Shown here piece by piece: positions 1 through 5,882 of a stretch of DNA of 14,928 bases. The notes under the pieces were generated by a model. The model did not search any database. It worked only from the letters and a program-made list of their open reading frames with translations, and was not told where the DNA came from. Origin of the DNA: JBKPFU01 sp046728975 (lineage in GTDB: Bacteria > Actinomycetota > Thermoleophilia > Gaiellales > Gaiellaceae); the NCBI GenBank assembly GCA_046728975.1, contig JBKPFU010000075.1, positions 1 through 14,928 on the forward strand. Direction: 5' to 3'. Position numbers and translations under genes: made by a program. Each line of letters opens with the position of its first letter. The first letter of the stretch is position 1.

Positions 1-479
1 CCGAACAGGCGGCGCGCCATCCTGCTGATCGCACCTTCGTTCGCCTGGCGCCCTACGGGCTCCAGCGGGAGCGAGCCGTCGCCGGCGGCGTGATAGCCGA
101 TCGCGGTCACGCGCGACTGCTCGATCGGCAGCTGCAGGCGAAGCGAGCCGGCCAGGGCGACGACCTGGGGAGCCGGCGGGCCCGACGGCAGCAGCCGGGT
201 TGCCGGCGCCGGAGCGGTGGTGGGGATCGCGGGAGCGCGCCCCGTGCCGAAGGCAGTGAGGAGAAGCGTGACGAGCACCACCGCGACGAGCAGAACGAAG
301 CCGATCAACCGCCTCGTCCGTCGCACAGAGGCCGGCGCCGCCCGCTGTGTGCGCGCGCCGCGACGTTGCCCCGAGGCCCTGGGCATCCGCGGCACCGTAA
401 CGAAGCTCTCCCAGGCTTTCAACAGCGCATCGACGTCCATTTCGCGCTCGTTCCACATTTCCGCCGGGTCGAGCGCCAA
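1..479 (-). CDS. Single-pass membrane protein of unknown function (5' part, runs off left edge)
   Basis: I do not recognise this family. Reading leftward from 479 the frame stays open to the window edge with no stop (about 159 residues). From the TTG at 479 the protein begins MALDPAEMWNERE, then a basic Arg-rich stretch. One strongly hydrophobic segment follows (LIGFVLLVAVVLVTLLLTAF, about residues 58-77), then a Pro/Ala-rich linker and a soluble segment containing AIGYHAAGDGSLPLEP. The basic residues before the helix predict a cytoplasmic N-terminus and an extracytoplasmic C-terminal domain, which is cut off. The TTG is chosen because GAGGA lies 7 bases upstream; ATG codons at 458 and 440 are in-frame alternatives with weaker ribosome sites. 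It is divergent from the AI-2E gene, with about 75 bp between them. Coding potential rests on the hydrophobic helix flanked by typical Arg and Pro/Ala composition, so function is open. Confidence 0.6.
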   Translation of the reverse strand, partial: MALDPAEMWNEREMDVDALLKAWESFVTVPRMPRASGQRRGARTQRAAPASVRRTRRLIGFVLLVAVVLVTLLLTAFGTGRAPAIPTTAPAPATRLLPSGPPAPQVVALAGSLRLQLPIEQSRVTAIGYHAAGDGSLPLEPVGRQANEGAISRMARRLF

Positions 480-531
480 CGAGCCATCCTCGGCGAAGCT
501 CCACTCCCAGGCCGAAGCTCCGCCCGCCCTT

Positions 532-544
532 AGGTGTAAGACCT
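532..544. promoter_or_regulatory. Small inverted repeat between divergent genes (possible operator)
   Basis: The 75-bp gap between the leftward membrane-protein gene and the rightward AI-2E gene contains the inverted repeat AGGT-GTAAG-ACCT, ending 10 bp before the ATG at 555. Its place between divergent starts would suit an operator. It is short and could be chance; no convincing -35/-10 pair is visible nearby. Confidence 0.2.
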
Positions 545-554
545 CAGCGCTAGC

Positions 555-1754
555 ATGGCTTTCATGCCCGCCGGGGCGCCGCCCGCGCCGAAGATCGAGA
601 TCCCGCGCTGGATTCAGCTCGTCTCGCTGCCGCTTCTGCTCCTGCTCATCTGGTCGGTGGCGGGGGCGGTCCGTCATGCGATCTTCCTGTTCCTCGTCGC
701 CGGGCTCGTCGCGCTGCTGCTGAACCCGCTGGTGCGCACGCTGCGCCGGGTCTGGGTTCCACGAGGCATCGGAGTCGCAGTCGTGTATCTGAGCTTCGCG
801 GCGTTGATCGCAGGTGCTGCCTTTGGAATCGGAACGGTCGTCGTCGACCAGACCCGTTCGGCGTCACACCGAATCGACGACTACTTTACGACCGAGAACG
901 GACAGGGTGAGACGGGAGCGGAGCAGGATATCGATCGGCTTCAGCTCTGGCTCAACGATCACGGCCTGGGCGGAATACACATCCGCCGCGAGGCGCGGGA
1001 CTTCGTCAACGACATCCAGTCGAACGACGTCCGCAAGTACACGGGCAGGGTGATCAACTTCGTCGAGGGCGCGGCGATCGGGACAATCAAGGTGCTCTTC
1101 GGCCTCGTCCTGATCATCGTCGTCTCGGTCTACATGCTCCTGGACATGGAGCGGCTGTCCGGAGCCGTCAACCGCCGGTTTCCTCCCCCTCGAGGCTCAC
1201 CGCCGCTGATGGTGCAGGTCGAGCGGGCGCTGGCGGGATACGTCAAGGGTCAGCTGCTGCTCTCGCTGATCATCGGAACGAGCGCCGGTCTCGGGTTATG
1301 GATCCTCGGCACTCTCGGCTGGGCCGAGGGCATGGACACGTACGCCGTCCTCTTCGGCGCCTGGGTCGCCTTCACGGAGCTGATCCCGTACCTCGGCCCG
1401 TGGCTGGGCGCGATTCCACCGTTCCTGTACGCGCTCGTCGTCGATCCGGTGTCGGCGATCTGGGTCGCCCTGCTCTTTCTCGGCATCCACCAGATCGAGG
1501 GCCACATCGTCGTTCCGAACGTGATGGGCACGGCGCTGCGGCTGCACCCCCTGCTCGTGATCTTCGGCCTCCTGGCCGGCGGCGAGATCTACGGCTTCCC
1601 CGGAGTTCTGGTGGCGCTGCCGCTCCTCGCTGTGGCGCGGGCAATCTGGGAGTTCTTCTCGGATCGCATCTCGCTCGAGCCGTGGCAGGAGGGCGGCACG
1701 GTTCCCGTCGAAGTGGAGCTCGAAGAGGCGCAGCCCACGATCGCGCAGCGGTGA
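555..1754 (+). CDS. AI-2E family (PerM/YdiK-like) membrane transporter
   Basis: This is a 399-residue polytopic membrane protein of the AI-2E/PerM superfamily, whose members act as secondary transporters or exporters of varied substrates. The substrate here cannot be read from sequence. The family layout is visible: two N-terminal helices (about 20-60), a third helix (about 75-97), a soluble loop with charged helices (about 98-165), a helix near 175-195, and a C-terminal block of hydrophobic segments. That block includes GWAEGMDTYAVLFG, ELIPYLGPWLGAIPP and QIEGHIVVPNVMG, which match the conserved ELIPYxGP and Q-x-E-x-x-xxPxxMG signatures. The length is close to the family norm. No clear Shine-Dalgarno precedes the ATG at 555 (a second ATG is at 564), so the message may be leaderless or weakly initiated. 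The stop overlaps the GTG of the next gene by 4 bp, implying one transcript with the ABC transporter. Confidence 0.88.
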   Translation: MAFMPAGAPPAPKIEIPRWIQLVSLPLLLLLIWSVAGAVRHAIFLFLVAGLVALLLNPLVRTLRRVWVPRGIGVAVVYLSFAALIAGAAFGIGTVVVDQTRSASHRIDDYFTTENGQGETGAEQDIDRLQLWLNDHGLGGIHIRREARDFVNDIQSNDVRKYTGRVINFVEGAAIGTIKVLFGLVLIIVVSVYMLLDMERLSGAVNRRFPPPRGSPPLMVQVERALAGYVKGQLLLSLIIGTSAGLGLWILGTLGWAEGMDTYAVLFGAWVAFTELIPYLGPWLGAIPPFLYALVVDPVSAIWVALLFLGIHQIEGHIVVPNVMGTALRLHPLLVIFGLLAGGEIYGFPGVLVALPLLAVARAIWEFFSDRISLEPWQEGGTVPVEVELEEAQPTIAQR

Positions 1755-2416
1755 GCAGCCGCTCACCTCTTCTTGCCGCCCGCGGTGTCGCGCGCTCCTT
1801 CGGCGCGCAGGTCGCGCTCGAGCCGACGGAGCTCGAGGTCTGGGACGGGGAAGCACTCGCGCTCGTCGGTCCAAACGGCGCCGGTAAGTCGACGCTGCTT
1901 TCGATCATGGCGGGCGCGGTCGAGCCGTCGGCAGGACGGGTGGAACGGGGCAGCGCCGTCCGTGTCGGCTGGTCGCCCCAGCGGCCGGGGCATTACGCGC
2001 GCCTCTCCGCCCGCGAGAACCTCGAGCTGTTCGCGCGGCTTGAAGGCGAGCCCGAGCCGGAGGCCGCCGCGGCACGGCTGCTCGAGGAGTTCGATCTTCC
2101 GCCGATCGCGGCTCCGTCGGCGAACCTCTCGGTCGGGAACCGGCAGCGGCTGAACCTCGCGCTCGCACAGCTGGGCACGCCCGACGTCCTGCTCCTGGAC
2201 GAGCCGACGGCGTCGCTCGACCCTGATCAGCGGCGGCGCCTGTGGGCGCGGACGGCCGCGCTGCGGGAGCGCGGAGGCGCGGTCGTCTTCGCGACGCAGA
2301 ACCTGGACGAGGTCGAGCGGAACGCCGAGCGCGTCGTTGCACTGCGGGCGGGGAAGGTCGTCTTCGACGGGGCGGTCGACGACTACGAGCGGTCGGAGGA
2401 GGCGCTGATCGCTTGA
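1751..2416 (+). CDS. ABC transporter ATP-binding protein with altered signature and H-loop
   Basis: This 221-residue protein is a single nucleotide-binding domain that would power the ABC-2 permease encoded next. It has Walker A GPNGAGKST (40-48), a Q-loop glutamine near 77 (SPQRPG), Walker B VLLLDEP (146-152) and a D-loop SLD. Two catalytic elements are unusual. The signature reads LSVGN (126-130) instead of LSGGQ, and the switch histidine is replaced by glutamine (FATQNLDE, Q183; the usual form is ATHDLDE). The GTG start at 1751 lies in a GTGA overlap with the AI-2E stop, and residues from there match the usual N-terminus of such ATPases (LAARGVARSFG). Longer upstream readings of the frame would run inside the AI-2E gene and are not credible. 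The TGA at 2414-2416 overlaps a TTG that opens a short leader-like frame. Substrate is unknown; drug, lipid or polymer export would be typical for this class. Confidence 0.9.
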   Translation: MSSRSPLLAARGVARSFGAQVALEPTELEVWDGEALALVGPNGAGKSTLLSIMAGAVEPSAGRVERGSAVRVGWSPQRPGHYARLSARENLELFARLEGEPEPEAAAARLLEEFDLPPIAAPSANLSVGNRQRLNLALAQLGTPDVLLLDEPTASLDPDQRRRLWARTAALRERGGAVVFATQNLDEVERNAERVVALRAGKVVFDGAVDDYERSEEALIA

Positions 2417-2607
2417 AACGCGTGGGGCTGCTGTTGAAAGACGCGAGACACCGCTTGCGGTATCTCCTTCAGGCCGGACGGCTGAGGCATCGCTTGCGAT
2501 GCCGGTTAGAGGCCATGCCGGCTTGGCCGGTGTGGCCGTCTCCTTTGCCCGTACGGCCGTCTGAAATGACCGGTCGACCCGCCCGAAGTCCGGAGATCCC
2601 CTCATGA
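2413..2607 (+). CDS. Short open frame bridging ATPase and permease (duplicated permease start or remnant)
   Basis: A 64-codon frame starts at TTG 2413, overlapping the ATPase stop (TTGA), and ends at TGA 2605-2607, overlapping the permease ATG (ATGA). Its first 11 residues, MKRVGLLLKDA, repeat the permease N-terminus MKRVGLLLRKDA. At the DNA level the shared codons differ only by synonymous changes plus one missing Arg codon. The rest of the frame is unlike any permease: Arg-rich, encoded by hairpin sequence. It could be the degraded head of a tandem permease paralogue. It may now serve translational coupling, keeping ribosomes moving from the ATPase to the permease. I doubt that the peptide has a function of its own. 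Confidence 0.4.
   Translation: MKRVGLLLKDARHRLRYLLQAGRLRHRLRCRLEAMPAWPVWPSPLPVRPSEMTGRPARSPEIPS
2445..2537 (+). repeat. Cluster of three short-loop hairpins inside an operon
   Basis: Three hairpins follow each other in the ATPase-permease gap. Hairpin A pairs GAGACACCGC (2445-2454) with GCGGTATCTC (2457-2466), 9 of 10 positions. Hairpin B pairs GGCATCGC (2486-2493) perfectly with GCGATGCC (2496-2503). Hairpin C pairs 2511-2522 with 2526-2537, 12 positions including two G-U wobbles. A and B both present G(CUUG)C, a known very stable RNA tetraloop; C has CTTG at the same place. There is no U-tract, so a simple intrinsic terminator is unlikely. They could stabilise or space the message, or be a REP-like insertion. 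The stretch stays open in the leader frame. Confidence 0.6.
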
Positions 2608-3932
2608 AACGAGTCGGCCTGCTGCTACGCAAGGACGCCTTGATCCTGCGCCGCTCGCCGCTTCTGCTCGGCGTGCTGGTCGCGTATCCGATCGTGATCG
2701 CGCTTCTCGTCGGGCTCGTCGCCGGGTATGCGAACTCGAAGCCGCGCGTCGCGCTGGTCGACGAGGACCACCTGCCGAAGACGGTCGTGGTCGGCGGGGA
2801 GCGCTTTCGGGTCGATCGCACGATCAATCGCGTCAGCAAGGACGTCCGGCTCGTCCGCCTCTCGAGGGACGATGCCGAGCGGCAGCTCCGGACGGGCAAG
2901 GTTGTTGCCGTCCTCACCGTCCCCGAAGGCTTCGTTCGAGCGCTCCAGGGGATGCAACGAAGCCCGAAGCTCCAGGTCGAGCTCGCCCGCGGCGTCATCT
3001 CGACGCGGGTCGACCAGCAGGTCCAGGCGCTCGTCTATTCGCTCAACCGCGAGTTGCAGCGGGCATACATCAAGCGAAATCTCAGCTACGTCAACCTGCT
3101 GCTGAGCGGAGGCCGCAGCGAGTTCTTGGGTCGCCCGATCGACGTGCTCGGGCTCGACAGAGCGGGGCGGCTCCTCTCCGGGCTCGCGTCGGACCCGCAG
3201 GTCGACCAGCTGAGGGAGTTCGTCGGCGACGCGCGTCTCGCCCTCGCCCAAACCGGCGATGCACTGCGCGCGACGGCGAATCCGATCGAGCTCGACCGCA
3301 CGCGCCAGCGCGGCCGGACTTGGGCCTTGTCGGCGGACGTCCAGGCATACGCGCTCGCGCTGACGATCAGCTTTCTCGCGCTGATGCTGGCCGCCGGCTC
3401 GCTCGCCGCCGAGCGAGACGAGAACGTCGTCGGCCGCCTCGCGCGCGGGCTCGTCACGCTCGGCCAGCTCGTCTGGGCCAAGGTTGCGCTCGCCGGCGCC
3501 ACGGCGCTCGTGCTCGGGCTCGCCGTCGCCCTGGCGTTCGGCGCCTTCATCGAGCTCGGCAACGTCGAGGGAGGCGAGCCCTGGTTCAGGCTGCCGCTGC
3601 TTGCGCTCGGGCTGGTCTTTGCCGGCGGCGCGCTCGGCGCGGTCGGCGCGCTGCTGGGCGCGCTCGCGCGAGAGGCGCGGGCTGCGTCCCTCGTGGCGCT
3701 CGCCGTCGTGCTCCCGATCGTGTTTCTCGGGCTGGTGCCGCGGGAGGTCGTGCCCGTGGCGGGCTGGATAAGCGACGCGCTGCCGTTCATCCACGCTGTT
3801 CGCTTCTTCAGCGCCGCGCTGTACGACCTCAGCCCCTGGGAAACGCTGGCGCGCGAGGCGGCCTGGCTCGCTGCAATTGGCGCGATCTTCGGCGGACTGG
3901 CCCGAATCGGAACACGTAGATTGTTGGCGTGA
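2604..3932 (+). CDS. ABC-2 type transporter permease with large extracytoplasmic domain
   Basis: This 442-residue protein is the membrane subunit partnering the ATPase at 1751-2416. It has one N-terminal helix (about 17-40), a long soluble region outside the membrane (about 45-240), and a C-terminal block of about five helices (near 245-270, 288-315, 328-352, 357-375 and 415-433). This 1+5 topology with a large ectodomain is usual for ABC-2 exporters of the YhgE/NatB/LnrM-like type. The ATG at 2604 overlaps the stop of the upstream short frame (ATGA) and starts MKRVGLLLRKDALILRR, a typical cytoplasmic amphipathic entry. The stop at 3930-3932 overlaps the hemB GTG. Cargo cannot be deduced. Co-transcription with hemB is probably housekeeping linkage, although export of a heme-related molecule cannot be ruled out from sequence. 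Confidence 0.85.
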   Translation: MKRVGLLLRKDALILRRSPLLLGVLVAYPIVIALLVGLVAGYANSKPRVALVDEDHLPKTVVVGGERFRVDRTINRVSKDVRLVRLSRDDAERQLRTGKVVAVLTVPEGFVRALQGMQRSPKLQVELARGVISTRVDQQVQALVYSLNRELQRAYIKRNLSYVNLLLSGGRSEFLGRPIDVLGLDRAGRLLSGLASDPQVDQLREFVGDARLALAQTGDALRATANPIELDRTRQRGRTWALSADVQAYALALTISFLALMLAAGSLAAERDENVVGRLARGLVTLGQLVWAKVALAGATALVLGLAVALAFGAFIELGNVEGGEPWFRLPLLALGLVFAGGALGAVGALLGALAREARAASLVALAVVLPIVFLGLVPREVVPVAGWISDALPFIHAVRFFSAALYDLSPWETLAREAAWLAAIGAIFGGLARIGTRRLLA

Positions 3933-4900
3933 GCTCCTTCCCGGTCACGCGGCTCCGTCGCATGCGCCGGACGAGCCGCCTTCGTGAGCTCGTCCGCGAG
4001 ACGCGGCTCGACCTCGCCGACTTCGTGCAGCCGTACTTCGTCTGCCCGGGGGAAGGGGTTGTCCACCCGCTGGAGGGCCTCCAGGGGATCGCGCAGCGGT
4101 CGGTCGACGAGCTCTGCGGCGAGGTGGAGGGATGCGTCGAGCTCGGGATCTCCGCGATCCTGCTGTTTGGGATCCCGGAGGAGAAGGACGACGTCGGCAG
4201 CGGCGCGTACGACGAGAACGGGATCGTCCAGCGCGCGCTGTGCGAGCTGCGCGACCGTTTCCCCCAGCTGGTGCTCGCCACCGACGTCTGTCTCTGCGAG
4301 TACACGGCGCACGGCCACTGCGGCGTCATCGAGGCGGAGGAGGTCGTGAACGACCAGTCGCTGGAGCTACTCGTCCGCGCCGCCGTCAGCCATGCCGAGG
4401 CAGGGGCCGACGCCGTGTGTCCGAGCGACATGATGGACGGGCGCGTCGAGGCGATCCGGGTCGCGCTAGACGATGCCGGCTTCGAGCAGATCCCGATCAT
4501 CTCCTACGCCGCGAAGTACGCCTCCGCGTTCTACGGGCCGTTCCGCGAAGCGGCCGAGTCAGCGCCGGCCTTCGGCGACCGCCGCGGCTACCAGATGGAT
4601 CCCGGGAACGTGCGCGAGGCGCTGCGCGAATGCGCGCTCGACGTCCAGGAGGGCGCCGATGCGATCATGGTCAAGCCTGCGCTGCCCTATCTCGACGTGC
4701 TGCGGGCGGCCAGGGAGCGGTTTGACCTGCCGGTCGGGGCGTACAACGTCTCCGGCGAGTACGCGATGCTGAAGGCGGCCGCCGAGCGCGGTTGGATGGA
4801 CGAGCGGCAGGGCGCGCTGGAATCGCTGCTCGCGATCAAGCGCGCAGGCGCAGACTTCATCGTCTCCTACTGGACGAAAGAACTGGCTTCGTGGCTTTAA
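3929..4900 (+). CDS. hemB: Delta-aminolevulinic acid dehydratase (porphobilinogen synthase)
   Basis: HemB condenses two 5-aminolevulinate molecules to porphobilinogen in the cytoplasm, the second common step of heme synthesis. The 323-residue length matches the family. The active-site metal motif is DVCLCEYTAHGHCG, with Cys121, Cys123 and Cys131, so this is the zinc-dependent type rather than the Mg/Asp-rich type. The two Schiff-base lysines are K196 (SYAAKYAS) and K249 (IMVKPALPY). The C-terminal GAYNVSGEYAM and DFIVSYWTKE motifs are also present. The usual Pro after CLC is Glu here. The GTG start at 3929 overlaps the permease stop (GTGA), so expression is likely coupled to the ABC operon. 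The TAA stop's last base is the first base of palindromic element copy 1. The product feeds heme for the cytochrome genes further right. Confidence 0.97.
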   Translation: MSSFPVTRLRRMRRTSRLRELVRETRLDLADFVQPYFVCPGEGVVHPLEGLQGIAQRSVDELCGEVEGCVELGISAILLFGIPEEKDDVGSGAYDENGIVQRALCELRDRFPQLVLATDVCLCEYTAHGHCGVIEAEEVVNDQSLELLVRAAVSHAEAGADAVCPSDMMDGRVEAIRVALDDAGFEQIPIISYAAKYASAFYGPFREAAESAPAFGDRRGYQMDPGNVREALRECALDVQEGADAIMVKPALPYLDVLRAARERFDLPVGAYNVSGEYAMLKAAAERGWMDERQGALESLLAIKRAGADFIVSYWTKELASWL

Positions 4901-5065
4901 GAGCTCCCTTCACCGTGAAGTTCTGTGCCGCCCGGCCGCGCTGGCCTTCGCGATGCGGCGTCCTCGGTCGCCCCCGTATCTCCTTCGATAGGAGCGCTCC
5001 CTGCGTCCTTGCCTCGCCTTGGCCATCGCATCCGGGCGACGAGACTCCACAGTGAAAGGAGCTCT
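4900..5065 (-). repeat. Palindromic element, copy 1 (long hairpin with conserved core)
   Basis: The entire gap between hemB and the next gene folds as one hairpin. The outer arms 4900-4920 and 5045-5065 pair over 21 positions with three exceptions (C-A type on the plus strand, G-U wobbles on the minus strand). Imperfect pairing continues inward, for example CGCCCGG and TGGCC blocks against their complements. The centre holds two blocks shared exactly with copy 2: CGGCGTCCTCGGTCGCC (4956-4972) and GCTCCCTGCGTCCTTGCCT (4996-5014), separated by 23 bases. Both blocks contain GCGTCCT. The left arm starts on the last A of the hemB stop; the right arm covers the GTG at 5052. No U-tract follows, so it is not a classic terminator. 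Strand is given as minus because only that strand makes the outer helix fully paired. It could be a structured RNA or a REP/MITE-like mobile repeat. Confidence 0.75.
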
Positions 5066-5597
5066 AGCCGCCTCGGCCGACCTCTGGGAGGTCATCGCGG
5101 TCGAGGCGGGTCAGGAGAGCCGGTTGTGGAAGGAGGCCCTGCGGCCGCTCCGGCTGCAGGAGCGCGAGCCCGTGTTCTCCGTGCTCGGCGAGGGGCGGTA
5201 CGCGCTCGGGATCGAGACGATCTACGAGGGGTACCTGCTCCACTACGGGCGCCCGCGGCTGTTCGGGCCCGCGACGGCCGATGCAACGCTCCTGCTCGGC
5301 GATTACCTTTACGCGCACGGGTTGGTGCGCATCGCGGCGGTGGGGACGGTGGAGGCTGTCGCGGATCTGGCTGAGCTGATCTCGCTGTGCGCGCAGCTCC
5401 GAGCGGACGGAACCGACGGCGACGGAGTGGCGTGGGCGGCGACGGCGGCAACGCTCGGCGAGGGCGCGCTCGACGCTGCGCGCCGGGACCTCCGGGACCA
5501 CGGCGACCCGGCCGCGCTCGTACGCGTCGCCGAGGACGCCGCTCCGCCCGGGGCGGTGGAGCTGGCGCTGTCCGCGCACGCACAGCGGGTCGGTTAG
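5052..5597 (+). CDS. Hypothetical protein with faint resemblance to polyprenyl synthases
   Basis: I do not firmly recognise this 181-residue soluble, helix-rich protein. Part of it resembles the true polyprenyl synthase at 13218-14129. The segment from GRPRLFG through LLLGDYLYAHG and EAVADLAELISLCA lines up with GRTAAWA, AAGDYLFARAF and RAVQILAQACLSLA in that enzyme. The first Asp-rich motif is absent (ETIYEGYLLHYGRP at the corresponding place) and there is no second DDxxD, so it should not be an active synthase. A non-catalytic partner subunit, as in heterodimeric heptaprenyl synthases, is one possibility. The GTG at 5052 is preferred because the encoded protein starts cleanly there, but it lies inside the right arm of palindromic element 1 and has only a weak ACGAG upstream. 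A TTG at 5019 in the same frame would lie inside the element. The function assignment is weak. Confidence 0.65.
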   Translation: MKGALAASADLWEVIAVEAGQESRLWKEALRPLRLQEREPVFSVLGEGRYALGIETIYEGYLLHYGRPRLFGPATADATLLLGDYLYAHGLVRIAAVGTVEAVADLAELISLCAQLRADGTDGDGVAWAATAATLGEGALDAARRDLRDHGDPAALVRVAEDAAPPGAVELALSAHAQRVG

Positions 5598-5607
5598 GCT
5601 CGCGCGC

Positions 5608-5760
5608 GTGCAGCCGCTCGCACTCGCGCTGACGCTGGCCGACACGGCGGCCGAGGAGGGCAAGAAAGTGATCACGGCGATGCTCATCGTCGGGCTCGTC
5701 TTCGTCAGCGTGATCGCGCTGGGTGAGCTCTCAAAGTGGCTCCGCCACAGGCGCCGGTAG
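5608..5760 (+). CDS. Small single-pass membrane protein (50 aa)
   Basis: A GTG at 5608, 10 bases after the preceding stop, opens a 50-residue frame ending at TAG 5758-5760. The peptide has a short N-terminal part (LTLADTAAEEGKK), one hydrophobic helix (VITAMLIVGLVFVSVIALG, about residues 21-39) and a basic tail (KWLRHRRR). By the positive-inside rule the tail is cytoplasmic. The clean helix plus basic end and the close spacing support a real gene co-transcribed with the one before it. Its function is unknown; small proteins like this are sometimes accessory subunits of membrane complexes, but nothing here proves that. Confidence 0.6.
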   Translation: MQPLALALTLADTAAEEGKKVITAMLIVGLVFVSVIALGELSKWLRHRRR

Positions 5761-5799
5761 CGCGACGCCTACGCCTTCGTTCGAGAATCACGCGAAGCT

Positions 5800-5832
5800 C
5801 TAACCGGGGCCTAATCGGGCCGTAACAAAAGC
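5800..5832 (+). promoter_or_regulatory. Three 11-bp tandem repeats upstream of the BTAD regulator (candidate SARP-type operator)
   Basis: CTAACCGGGGC (5800-5810), CTAATCGGGCC (5811-5821) and GTAACAAAAGC (5822-5832) lie head to tail with no gap. Heptamers CTAACCG, CTAATCG and GTAACAA recur every 11 bp. OmpR-fold SARP regulators are known to bind direct heptamers spaced by 11 bp near promoters. The site is 51 bp before the GTG of the regulator gene, so autoregulation is a reasonable inference. No confident -35/-10 pair was found. Confidence 0.4.
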
Positions 5833-5882
5833 GTGGTTTGCTCGCTGCGGAAGGTTCTACCGGCGTCTCGGAAGGGGCACAG

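Larger units (their letters stand above)
2413..2638 (+). repeat. Direct repeat of the permease start codon region (2413-2444 and 2604-2638)
   Basis: The two copies lie 191 bp apart. Codon by codon, TTG/ATG, CGC/CGA, GTG/GTC, GGG/GGC, TTG/CTA, AAA/AAG and GCG/GCC differ, AAA, CTG, CTG and GAC are the same, and one CGC codon is missing from the first copy. Apart from the start codon, every change is silent. This pattern points to two copies that each diverged while coding, such as tandem paralogues, rather than a recent slip duplication. Confidence 0.6.

Noticed and set aside
90..533. Plus-strand open frame at the left end
   Set aside because: It is Arg/Pro-rich low-quality sequence antisense to a frame with a clear transmembrane helix, and is best seen as its shadow.
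2242..2607. Open frame crossing the end of the ABC ATPase into the insert
   Set aside because: Its upstream part is a shadow of the ATPase in another frame; only the portion from TTG 2413 has independent support.
3086..4318. Long minus-strand open frame over the permease and hemB
   Set aside because: It spans two well-supported plus-strand genes, is Ser/Arg/Pro-rich and has no recognisable motif; typical antisense artefact of high-GC DNA.
4900..5065. Element copy 1 as a rho-independent terminator of hemB
   Set aside because: The hairpin is far longer than a terminator, has no U-tract, and shares an internal core with copy 2; a role in termination is not excluded but does not explain the core.
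5775..5799. CTTCG...CGAAG inverted repeat after the small membrane protein as a terminator
   Set aside because: Only 5 bp of stem with a long loop and no U-tract; too weak to call.
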